Source: Liolophura sinensis (taxonomy: Eukaryota; Mollusca; Polyplacophora; Chitonida; Chitonidae). From it: DNA of 64,000 bases. Shown here in pieces: positions 32,289 through 41,855 of this stretch. The stretch covers positions 1 to 64,000 of the forward strand of contig NW_027017965.1 in NCBI RefSeq assembly GCF_032854445.1, read 5' to 3'. Each line of letters starts with the position of its first letter. The stretch's first letter is position 1. The position numbers were made by a program, and so were the translations under genes. The notes under the pieces are model-generated. The model worked only from the letters and a program-made list of their open reading frames with translations. It had not been told where the DNA came from and searched no databases.

Positions 32289-33570
32289 ATGGATGCATAC
32301 CGACACAGGCTAAACCCTTTCAGAACACTCCGTAAGCCTCGGGGGGTACAAGGTGTACGGCAGTCTTTGGTCGTCACCAACAACCCGAGTACAATCGATC
32401 AGAATCAACAACTCTTGGTCCGCTTCCCTAACCTCGGCCCAAATGACGTCATTGTGCCCGGTACCGTGACCTTGGCCTTCTCAATCACGATCAATTCAGA
32501 AGACTCGAACGCCACAGTGGTCGGGAATCTCGGACGCGCAGTAGTCAAGAAAACCACGATCAGAATCAGCGGGAATGAGGTAATGTCCATCCACGACTCT
32601 GATGTGTTTCATTGCTACGGCGACGTATGGCTTACCAAAAACGAACGGAGGAATGCGGCCTACCAAGGCATCGGCAGCGAAAACATGCTTAAACTTCGTG
32701 TCGGAGCGGAGGATGCAAGTAACGACGATGCTGGAGAAAAAGCCATCGCTCGCGCCTTTTGCAATCGGTTCCACATCCCGCTAGACTTTGAGCTTCTAGA
32801 TAGCCACATGCCATTCTACCAGAGTGCCTTGGCCGACCGACTGGAGTACGAACTGACGTTCAACGATTCCAGCCGGATCATCAAGACAACAGACGATGAC
32901 ACGACTTACACCATCGACAACATCAGCCTGGAGTTCGATATGGTCACCGATGAGGAGCTCGCTAGACAGATCCGCACCCAGTTTCCCGGGGGCGTCTCCA
33001 TACTGTATGATCGCGTTCTCCGCCACCGAAAGTTTGTGAAGGACAAGTCTGATACTCTCTGGAACATAAATCTGAACACGCCCGCGAGTAATGATGGGCA
33101 TCCTCATGCTGTTCGAGGCTAAAGCAACCCCGTGGGAGAGGAGGTCGGAATCCTTCTACAACCCGAAGATCACCAAAGTAGAAGTCACAATAGAAGGGGT
33201 CCCCAGTCAACTGTACAGCCAGGGCATGCGGGCGTACCAGCAATGGGACGAGGTCCAGAGGTTCTTCGCCAGCTCACCCCTACGGAAGCGGGACCCTGAG
33301 GTGACCAGGGTCGTAAAAGACTTAGGCCTGGTAGACGTCTCCCTGGAAGAGTTCTTAACGCACAAGCACGCCTTCTGGTTTGACCTTCGGCCAAGCGACG
33401 ATGACGAGCTGCATGGCGGAGGGAGGCGCGTTCTGAACGCCAGCGAGGGGATTACGATACAGGTGACAAAAGAGAAAGAAGCTCCCGGCGTGTTGAACGT
33501 ATATCTGTATGTGATCATGGACGCCAAGCTGCACATCGAGAATGGTAGATTCGTTAGCGCGCTTTATTGA
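32289..33570 (+). pseudogene. Double-jelly-roll major capsid protein of the Polinton, frameshifted
   Basis: Start ATG 32289. The first ~270 codons make the N-terminal jelly roll (LVRFPNLGPNDVIVPGTVTL, STIDQNQQLL, MPFYQSALADRLEYELTFND). A frame change at about 33085-33095 separates them from ~150 codons of the second jelly roll (FYNPKITKVEVTIEGVPSQL, HAFWFDLRPSDD, VLNVYLYVIMDAKLHIENGR). Combined length ~427 codons is on the short side for the family. In intact elements this protein forms the hexagonal shell units. It is followed at once by the ATPase gene, whose ATG lies inside its last codons. The family call rests on the motif order and on position next to ATPase and integrase. Confidence 0.7.
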
Positions 33571-33875
33571 TGACGCCCACTGCGCGATTATCTGTGGGCA
33601 GACGAACTGCGGCAAAACAGTCTTCGTGCTGGACCTGCTTGAGGGCCCTTTCCGCGGTTTCTTTCATCACATTGTGATCCTGTGCCCCACTCTTAAGCCT
33701 GACGAGGCGTACCGGCGGGAATGGATACTGTCTGACCCTGAGGTCTATTGACCCCGGCGAGCGGCTAAACGAATGCCTGAGAGCTTTCTACAGATTGTTC
33801 GAGGGGGAGCCCATCCTATACATCATCGATGATTGTAGCGCGTTGGAGGCGATGAAGAAGAAACAAAAAATGCTA
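33542..33875 (+). pseudogene. FtsK/HerA-type DNA packaging ATPase, frameshifted and 3'-deleted
   Basis: The N-terminal half shows a Walker A motif (CGQTNCGKTVF) at residues ~18-28 and HIVILCPTLKPDEAYRREW. After a frame change near 33748, the Walker B strand follows (ILYIIDDCSA). The sequence then breaks off at about 33870 and runs directly into integrase codons, so the C-terminal half of the ATPase (normally ~200-250 residues in total) has been lost. In intact elements it pumps DNA into the capsid. The ATG at 33542 overlaps the end of the capsid gene by 29 bp. Confidence 0.75.
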
Positions 33876-34781
33876 ATATCTACTACAGCCCTCGAGGGTA
33901 CTGGAAGGGCCGAGCGGCCATCCAGAAACTTGCCACTGCAGCTAAAGTCTCCGAAGATGTGGTCCGGGCCTGGCTGAAAAAGCAGGCTATCTGGCAGGTA
34001 TACCTGCCTCGCCCCCGAAAAATACCGAGGCCTATGTTCGATGTTTCCACACCGAATGACATCCACCAAGCCGATCTTTTATTTCTACCACATGATCGGC
34101 GAGGCCGGAAGCTGTATAAGTACGCGCTGATAGTTGTTGATGTCGCTTCTAGCTACAAGGAGGCGGAACCTCTGGCTACTAAAGATTCCAAAGAAGTCGC
34201 TGATGCTCTCTCTCGCATTTACAAGCGGAGACCCCTTCGATGGCCGAAGCTTCTCCAAGTTGACCCTGGGCGCGAGTTTATGGGTGCGGTGAGCCAACTG
34301 CTGGCCAAACACGATGTCACAGTCCGCCGAGGCCGCGTGGATATCCACCGAGACCAAGGCATAGTGGAGCTATGAATGGGTGGCTCGGCTGCCCTCTGTT
34401 GTGGCCGCTCTGAATAACGAGACAACGAGACTGATAGGTAAAAAGCCGAGGTACGCCATCAAGGCAAAATGGGTGCCACATAAGCCTTCCTCGACGGTTC
34501 CAGGTCGTCCCTTTGGACTTAATGAACGGAAGATCCCCGAGGGTGTTGGCGTTCGTTATCTCTATCAGCCTGGAGAGCTGGAGGGCGGCCGCCGTCGCAC
34601 GACTGATCCTGTCTGGTCTCTAGAGATATATCGGCTTGGGCGCTCTGTCACAAAGCCTAATGAACCCGTGCTGTACTATCTAGACGATACGTCGGATGGC
34701 CCGCCACGGGGACTCGTTCGTGAAAAGTTGCTTATAGTGCCTCCCGATACTCAGCTTCCTCCAGATGGGGTTCTACAGTAG
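33876..34781 (+). pseudogene. Retroviral-type (DDE) integrase of the Polinton, deleted and frameshifted
   Basis: Open from about 33876 to 34375 (YYSPRGYWKG onward), then in another frame to 34781. Catalytic residues of the rve core are visible: Asp in IHQADLLFLP, Asp in LLQVDPGREFMG, Glu in HRDQGIVEL. Just after the Glu the frame and ~35 residues are lost near 34372-34380. The second part (EWVARLPSVVAALNNETTRL onward) ends in a small beta-rich C-terminal domain (GVGVRYLYQPGELEGG ... REKLLIVPPDTQLPP). The start is missing because the ATPase deletion runs into it. The enzyme would insert element ends and make the short target duplication. Confidence 0.8.
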
Positions 34782-34804
34782 TTCCTCGATGTCCCATCCT
34801 GCCG

Positions 34805-37800
34805 TCAAGGAGGCGCATGGCCATAAGCCGAGGTGTGGACACCATCTTCGACGATCCAGCGCTTACTATCGAAGGGGGACAGTGAGACCTTATTCAGGTG
34901 CTGCCCATAGATATGGTGGCGCTCTGATCGCAGCACGTCCATACCGTGTCGGAAGATCTTTTTCTCGAAGAGGGCCTCTTTGTACTGCTTATGGCGGATG
35001 CGCTTTTACACAACTCCCTTTTTCACGCCCTTGGCCTTCTTAATGTTGGCTCCACCTACCTCCAGAATGAAGTACATCTTGGGGCGCAGACCAATGTATT
35101 CGGCGATCTGCCGCCCCGCGCACTCGTCCTACATTTTCCCCAAGACCTTCACATTTGCTACGCTGTGCAGGGGGTGGTCTTGTGGGTAATCTGAGGTGTC
35201 GTACAGGTTTGCATTCTCAGCTATATCCCTATAAACATCCTCAATGTCTGAATATCTGAATCTCGAGTAGCAGACTATCCGTGTCAGTGTAGAGGAGCTG
35301 GCAGCGCTCTCCGTACTGGGCCTTCATGTGGTTGTAGTAGAAGTCGTACATCAGGTGCTTGGAGAGATCTAGAATGCTCATGCCAACATAGATAGGTCGG
35401 TTTAGGACTAGACGGGTCTTGTGCATCTGAATCGCTGCGAGGTCAGCATCAAATATGTTTGCCCGTGCAAAGCTCGGGCTGGCTATAAAGCGTCGGATCT
35501 TGTCGTCTTCTCCAGAGCGTACCAGCTTGACGTCTACACGCTACCGAAGGTTCTCCATAGTTTTCCCGAAGGCCGAGTTGTTTATTAGCTTGTACAGGTC
35601 CTTCTCGAATTTACTCGCGGCCGTTTTTCGGAGCTCGGTGTTCATCCTGATATAGGGTTCCATCCAAGGGCTCTGGGCGAATCTCAGGGCCCGGTCAACC
35701 TTTGTCAGGCGCATTCCCAGAGATAGATACAGCTGTAGGTTCCGGTAGTGCAGGACGTACCGTTCCTTGTTGCGGAAATTGGGGACCAGTTTTTTGACCT
35801 CGGTAGGCGGTTTCTTGCCGAGAAGGCCGTGCTGATAGTCTGACATCCACTCCTTCTGGACCACCAGACGCTCTGGGGCTAATGGGTAGCCGTTATGTGC
35901 GTTATGTAGGTCGGCCGGATACTCTAGGTCGACCTGGAGGATGTAACCGGAAGGACTGTCGTGGGAGTGGGTGGCAATCGTTTCACCGAGACGCTGCGCG
36001 TCATTTACCCACTTGAAGCCGCCCGTTGGAACGAACTGACTCATAGCCCAGCCATATAGATTATTGGCGTCTAGGAATTGGATATAGCTGTTTGGACTTT
36101 TGGGGTTGTATCCCTCCACCTGCGGATTTGGCGTATCGCTTACTTACCATGGAGATAGCTCCTCGCAACCCCTTCTCAATGAAGAGATGTTGGTCGTAGT
36201 CGGTCAACAGCTCCAGCTCTACCCCGGTCTTCTTGAACAGCGCATCCCACGAGAGACCTGGGCTCGTAAAGTAGTGAGCAGGGTCCAATCCATACTGCCG
36301 TAAACAAGTCTTCCGGAAGGCCTCAAACACATCGGCTAATAAGAGCACGTCTGTGCGGCAGTAAAGGTCTGTGTAGTCCCCCAGATTGGTGCAGTCAAAT
36401 ACCTTCCATACCTGTTGAGCGTGGATGTAGTCCTCATTGCTGCCTCCGACTTTGAGCTTACTGTAGAAAGCCTCTTTGGGTGGGAGGCTGGACTCGTCGA
36501 AGCGCTCCCAGGAGTCCATATACTCATAGGGGTAGACACCCTTGCGCATGAGTAGCTTTCGTTTTTCTTCGGCGGGCTCACACCGGGCTGTGATGTGGAA
36601 AGCCTCAGGTTTGTTGGCCTCTACCAGATTGTCAAGGGAAGTCGGTAAGAATTGAACGCTGTCGATGAAGCGGAGATACCCGAGCGAGAAGGAGATGTAC
36701 TTTTCCGTGTTGTTGGGGATGCAGGAGATGCGGCCCTTCGCCTTACTTATGGCTTGCATCAGAAGGTGCCCGTCGTAGCCCCGTAGGTTGTGGAAGACTA
36801 CTGGTATGGCTGTCTTGGGACCCAGCAGCAACTTTAGGTTGCATGCGTTATGGGCCGCGCCTCAATACTTGCCGGTGATATGGCAGTGATCGTGCACAGA
36901 ATCGGCGCCTAGAGGCTTCTCACACACGTGACAGGTTGCGGCGTTGTTGTGGGCCTGCCAATCTTGGGGAGTCATATTCATGGCTATAGGGTTGGCTAGA
37001 ACATTTTTGATTTCCTGCTCCTCCTGTTGGAGAGCTCTGAGGAAGTGTTCCGTCGCGTTAGGGCCTCTGTATTCCACGGGGCGTTTTGTGCGGCCGTCGC
37101 AACGCACCACAACATAGCAGTAACTGCAGGGCTCGTGGTGCTGAGTCTTTTGAGTGCTGCTCTCTGTAGGTGACGGCGGCGGGCCTTCAACCTTTCTGGT
37201 CAGAGCCTCGAAGTCGGCATATATGATGAACGGAGCCGGTAGCTGTTTGTGGTGGTTCTGAAAGGTGAACTTGTTTTCCCCCTCCTGGGGCATTTCCACC
37301 CTCACCGCCGTCTGGCCAATCCCTCGGCATTCCGGGTTATGCGCCTCGAGCAGATCCTCCCTTGTGTAACCGTGCAGGCAGCGCTCGCAGAAGTGTTTGC
37401 GATTTCGTTTCTTACTTTCTTGGAACAGGAGACGATCGAGATCTTTTATCCACGTATTATGGAATTTGCCTGCCTTCTCAATCAGCAGCAGATTGATTCG
37501 GGGCGTGTCACCGGGCTTCTTGCTGAGGCGGTGCACGATCACGCCCTTGTCCCACCCAAAAACGTTGATGGCGAGGTCGTTCTTTTCCTCCACTTTAGGG
37601 ATCTGAGAGATTGGCGTGGGGGTGTCGATCCCCCCAAAGTCACTCACAGCTGTAGGTATGTCGATGGTAGGACCCGCCTCTCAGTGGCTGATACCTTGCA
37701 ATGTCAAGCCAGAGGGTTTGCACGCTATTGACAACCCACCCTGACCCTCGCTGTGTCCATTTTTCTAGCATCTCCTGGATGGTGGGGAAGGCCTTATCTA

Positions 37801-38360
37801 GAGCCCCGTCAATGTCACCAGCCTCTAAGAGGGCCTCCTGTTTGTTGTGGAGTACTGGGCTGGTATACTCTTCACTGCCATCGGCGTTGTCGTTTCGCAA
37901 CTGAACCCTGAGGCCTAGTTGGAATTTAACCCCGTTGAGTGCCAGGATCTCTTCTTCTAGCTTCTGGCGAATAATGGCTCGAATTTCTTCTAAGAAGGCT
38001 ACTGGGTACGCCCATCTGCCAGACCCAGAGGAGATTCCTTATAGCCCTGCCGGTGTTAATGAATTCTAGTTTCTTTTCACCTAGCAATTCATCCAACTCC
38101 TCGTTACTGAGGAGGTTCTTGACGTCTTGCTTCAACTCCTCGTTACTGAGGGGGTTCTTGACGTTTTGCTTTAACTCCTCATTATTTCGGGAGTTCTTGC
38201 TGTCTTGCAGCCGCTTCAACTCAGCCACAGCCGTTTTATACCTGTCGAGGATCCCCTGCAGTTCTTCCAAGGCAATGCGGGACCGTGGGTACTTGGGCCG
38301 CACACCTAGGAGCGTCTCAAACTCCTCCCGTAGTGCTCGCGCTTTTTTATGGTGGTTCAT
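34805..38360 (-). pseudogene. Protein-primed family B DNA polymerase of the Polinton, multiply disrupted
   Basis: Start taken at the ATG near 38360, end at 34805; ~1,180 codons. Order: charged N-terminal region with a 16-residue tandem repeat (SNEELKQDVKNLL type), a GSGW...LRGGSY block, a zinc-binding HFCERCLHGYTREDL segment and an HDHCHITGKY segment. Then come exonuclease motifs FIIYADFEAL and FHNLRGYDGHLL, polymerase A motif FLDANNLYGWAM, B motif NNSAFGKTMEN and C motif YTDTDSLL. Breaks: frame changes near 38010, 37660, 36110 and 35255; stops at 36862-36864, 35541-35543, 35129-35131 and 35006-35008. The block between GGSY and the zinc-binding part is shorter than I expect for the family. 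It is convergent with integrase, 24 bp apart. Confidence 0.88.
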
Positions 38361-38402
38361 TGTACGCGTCGATATCATCATTATACTAATAACATCAACT
38401 CT

Positions 38403-38726
38403 CTAATTGTAAATTTCGATAGCCGCCAGCCGTTTGAACTCATCTAAGAAAGCTTTGAGCCTCCGCTGTCTTTCACTCATCTGGACCCTATTATATCCGC
38501 AGGCCATGCAAAGCCGAAATCGGTTTTTAACACCCCGACCACAGCTAATACAGGGCTTAGTGCCAAGACCCTTGCGCGGACGGTTTAGGTAAACACCACA
38601 GTACTCCCCCCATACAACTCTTAGCACAGAGCTCCGTGAAGCCGATGAGTAGCCACCGGCATTTATTGTAACCCTTTGGCATGTTGTTGTTGTATACACA
38701 ATTGGTGTAGAAGCATATCTGAGCAA
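38403..38726 (-). CDS. Small Cys4 (zinc-ribbon-like) protein of the Polinton
   Basis: Up to 107 residues if the first ATG is used; the N-terminal third looks low in coding character, so the true start may be later. The core has Cys-x2-Cys twice (KPCISCGRG and RLCMACGYN) and is followed by a basic helical tail (QMSERQRRLKAFLDEFKRLA). It lies upstream of polymerase on the same strand and next to the right terminal repeat. It could be a DNA-binding or regulatory early protein, inferred from the zinc ribbon. No lesion is visible. Confidence 0.5.
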   Translation of the reverse strand: MLRYASTPIVYTTTTCQRVTINAGGYSSASRSSVLRVVWGEYCGVYLNRPRKGLGTKPCISCGRGVKNRFRLCMACGYNRVQMSERQRRLKAFLDEFKRLAAIEIYN

Positions 38727-38755
38727 TGGGTATGTCTAATAGAACCCCAGACGTG

Positions 38756-38816
38756 GCTGGGGGGCCTCTATTTGCTAAGGGGAGGGTGTGCCAGAACCCT
38801 CCTTCCCTATACTACT
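38756..38816 (-). repeat. E2 right terminal inverted repeat
   Basis: Reverse complement of 26566-26626 with two mismatches near the outer end. Followed by AAATT at 38817-38821. Confidence 0.92.
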
Positions 38817-39149
38817 AAATTTCCATGCCTTCTGTTATAATAATGATGTCTTCACACAGAGCATACAGGAACATGTTCTGTGTTTATATTCACTACAGGC
38901 AGCCAGTGTCGTCATGGACACTGATTCCAGGATTTCTGCACAGATCCAAGTCCACGTTTCAGAGGGTGTTAGAAATGTTGATGAAATGTGATAACACATC
39001 AAGCACTATCTGAAAACAAATTTATTTTCTAAGCGCCCACAACCATCAGATACTAACAGGAGGTTTAATCCCAACAGGAAGGTGCTAAGTGCGCACATAC
39101 ATGTATTAAACATTGATATTCAAAAATCGATCCAGAAAATCTGGAAAAA

Positions 39150-41170
39150 AGGATAGAAGATTGAGCATGATCAAGGCCTGAAAATGTCTTTAAGTTTAGG
39201 GCTTTTGAAAAACACGAGGACAACTCTACTGATTTGTCAAATCAATTAATGGATGTGGAGGGCCCTGAATGTGCAGAAATCTTGACTGAGCATGATCCAT
39301 GCCGTACTGGACTACTGTTTGTCCATCAAACAGCCTGGCAGAAAAGGCTGTTAACAATGTATGGGGCTGCATGTTTGCTTGATGCAACATACAAGACAAC
39401 CAAATATGCCCTGCCCTTGTTTTTTCTGGTTGTGAAGACAGATATTGCGTACCATGTGGTGGCTTCCTTTGTCATACAAGATGAACGTACATATTCAATA
39501 TCTTAAGCATTGGAGATATTGAAAGAATGGAACCCAAACTGGACACCCAAAATCTTCATGACACATTTTGACAAACAGGAAATTGGATCCTTGGAAAACA
39601 CACTCCCAGGTATGACTCTAAAAGTGATGTATTGCTTAACATATGGAACCATTTTAGAAATGAACAAATAATATTTAACATGTTTATTGTTCAAAATTTA
39701 AAAAATGGTCCTTGCTACTAGTTTACAGCTAAATATATTCTTCCAGTGTTAGAACTTGTAAGTTACAGGATGAAGACATAATATTTCAGTTTTATTGCCA
39801 TGCATCCTGTCAATATAAAGTGCATGGCCAGCAAATCAAAAATGCATTTCAATATGTAAATAAAATAGAGCTACTTCATGTAAGTCTTAATTTAAAAAAA
39901 TATTGGCCCACTTCTATTTATTTATTTAAATATTGAATTTAAGTACTAATATTTTCCTAGATCATAGTGCTGGTATTATGGTTGTTGAATACAATTGAGA
40001 TTTTTTGAAAACAGATTGAGGAAGGACACGTATATGGCTTCTCCAGCATGGCGCAATGACCTAGGAGCCTCTCACCAATGCGGTCGCTGTGAGTTCAAGT
40101 CCAGCTCTTGCTAGTTTCCTCTCCGGCCATAAGTGGGAAGGTCTGCGAGCAACCTGTGGATGGTCGTGAGGTTTCCCCGGGCTCTGCCCACTTTCCTCCC
40201 ACCTTAATGCCTGCTGCCATCATATATGTAAAATCTTGTTGAATATGACGTAAAGCATCACTCAGATAAATAAATAAATATTATACATGTACATTAATCG
40301 TTCTTTTATCTTGTTTCAGGATCACAAGTGTGATTTTCATCGTGAACAAGCATGGGAAAGGTGGGTCTCCAAAGTAGATATTGTGTTCTCTCCAGGCGTG
40401 ACGAAATATTGCTGAGGAGCATTAGCTCATGCTGCAACCAAAAAGCAGTATGCAGCTGCTTTGTCTTCATTGAAAGACAGTGCTATTTGGAAAGCTGATG
40501 TAAAACTGAGGAATTGGATGTCAAACTACTGGCTGTCTCAACATCAGGTGTAAATGTGTACTTATGATATACATATGCTTTGTGGGAAGTACATGTAGTC
40601 CATTTTTCTATTTAGTTTATGTAACATTGAAGTAAAATATTACCAGGCTGATTGCTTGTGTGGCATTGTTGTTTGTGGAGCTCACATTTTACTATTTACA
40701 AAAAACCTATTTTCACTTTGTCAGGATTATTTTCAAGGTGGTAAACTAAATAAGCACAAGTGCATATAGCAAGAGTCAACATTTTATTTGAGAATATTAT
40801 TCAGTGAACACATTCTGTCACATTCTGGTTGTAATAAACATCAAAGAAATCTTTATCTTATTAACATGTACTTATTGCTCTTCTTATGTCTGACATATAC
40901 ATGAATAAACCAGTTATGAGATAAACATTTGAATCTCGTATTTCTGGCGGAAAAAACTGTTCCATAAGTGTGTGTATGGTACATGTATTCAAGGAGATGG
41001 GCTTGGGCATATCGGCCATATGAATGTCTTCTTGGGATTCACACCAACAACTGAATCGTGAGGCAGAACTGGGACTTCAAGAAGGAATATCTTCATAAAT
41101 ATACGAGTAAATCTTTGAGCGGAATGGTGACCATTCTGATTGAGAAATTTCTACCAACAGAATATTCCAA
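39150..41170 (+). pseudogene. MULE-like transposase relic in three exon-like pieces
   Basis: Piece 1 (39150-39609) has TGLLFVHQTAWQKRLLTMYG, LLDATYKTTKYALPLFFLVV (first catalytic Asp) and IFMTHFDKQEIG (second Asp region), with a TAA at 39504-39506, and ends at an AG/GTATG donor. Piece 2 (40320-40547) follows TTTCAG, shows CDFHREQAWERW (third acidic residue region) after a frame change, and has a TGA near 40411. Piece 3 (40994-41170) has a stop at the conserved HTNN site, then QNWDFKKEYL and MVTILIEKFLP. The order matches a MULE-type transposase family common in invertebrates and fish, as I recognise it. Several stops and shifts make it a pseudogene. A SINE sits in its first intron. Confidence 0.6.
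40034..40275 (+). repeat. tRNA-derived SINE, nearly complete
   Basis: A tRNA-like head with GGCGCAATGACCTAGGAGCC and a Pol III B-box-like GAGTTCAAGTCCAG, then the body and an A/T-rich tail of TAAA repeats. It is the plus-strand counterpart of 52281-52556, and lies in the intron of the MULE relic. Confidence 0.75.
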
Positions 41171-41855
41171 GTAGGTGTGCCTTACTGTTAATGTATTACA
41201 CAAGTTAAAATAAAATCAGAATGCACTATACTAAGCACATTTAGGGCGATGGAACTAAAATTACGACGTAATATCTACAGTATGATATGGTATGTTATGT
41301 AAGATATGGTTAAACGCTGAATGTTACACCTTTACTGGGATATTAAAAAAGAAGGATGGAATATTTCACTATTAAGTGCATATTACCACCCTGTGGTTGA
41401 TCACACATAACACTTCTAAAAGGAATGCTGTTCTTTGTAACAAATCTGCTTTCTGTTTCAAGTAGATTCACATGTGATATGTGTGGATCAAGCTTTTTCC
41501 AGAAGTGTCAACTGATAGTACATTGGAGCTGTTGTTCCACGGGTACATGCATAATATCTGCAAAAAGTATGGTTTTCAAATGAAATCTTATCACTAGTTG
41601 GAGAATTTTGAAAGTATTGAAAGGGTTAGCTTTCGGTAGGCCTAGTGGTACTCTGCACATATTCCATAAAGTTAATTGGGTTCATGTGGTGAATGTAAGG
41701 CAACAAGGTGATATATAAATGCATTCAAACCCAGTCTAGAGACTGTCTCCTTTTAATAAATTAGTAGAAACAGAAACCCAAAGGTCTCTTGTCCGAATCC
41801 CCATCTAACAGACCACTTAACATTAATGTGTATTTTTAATTATGTTGAATTTTAG

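Larger units (their letters stand above)
26566..38816. mobile_element. E2: complete Maverick/Polinton element, 12,251 bp, defective
   Basis: Bounded by 61-bp terminal inverted repeats (26566-26626 and 38756-38816, two mismatches) that start with AG, as is usual for Polintons. AAATT flanks each side (26561-26565 and 38817-38821). It carries the hallmark set: protein-primed DNA polymerase B, retroviral-type integrase, FtsK/HerA-like packaging ATPase, double-jelly-roll capsid and penton-like genes. An adenain-type maturation protease was not found. Nearly all large genes contain stops, frameshifts or deletions, so it is a fossil copy, shorter than the usual 15-20 kb. Confidence 0.93.

Noticed and set aside
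34765-35194. Plus-strand ORFs opposite the end of polymerase B
   Set aside because: Shadows of the minus-strand polymerase frame, which has recognisable homology.
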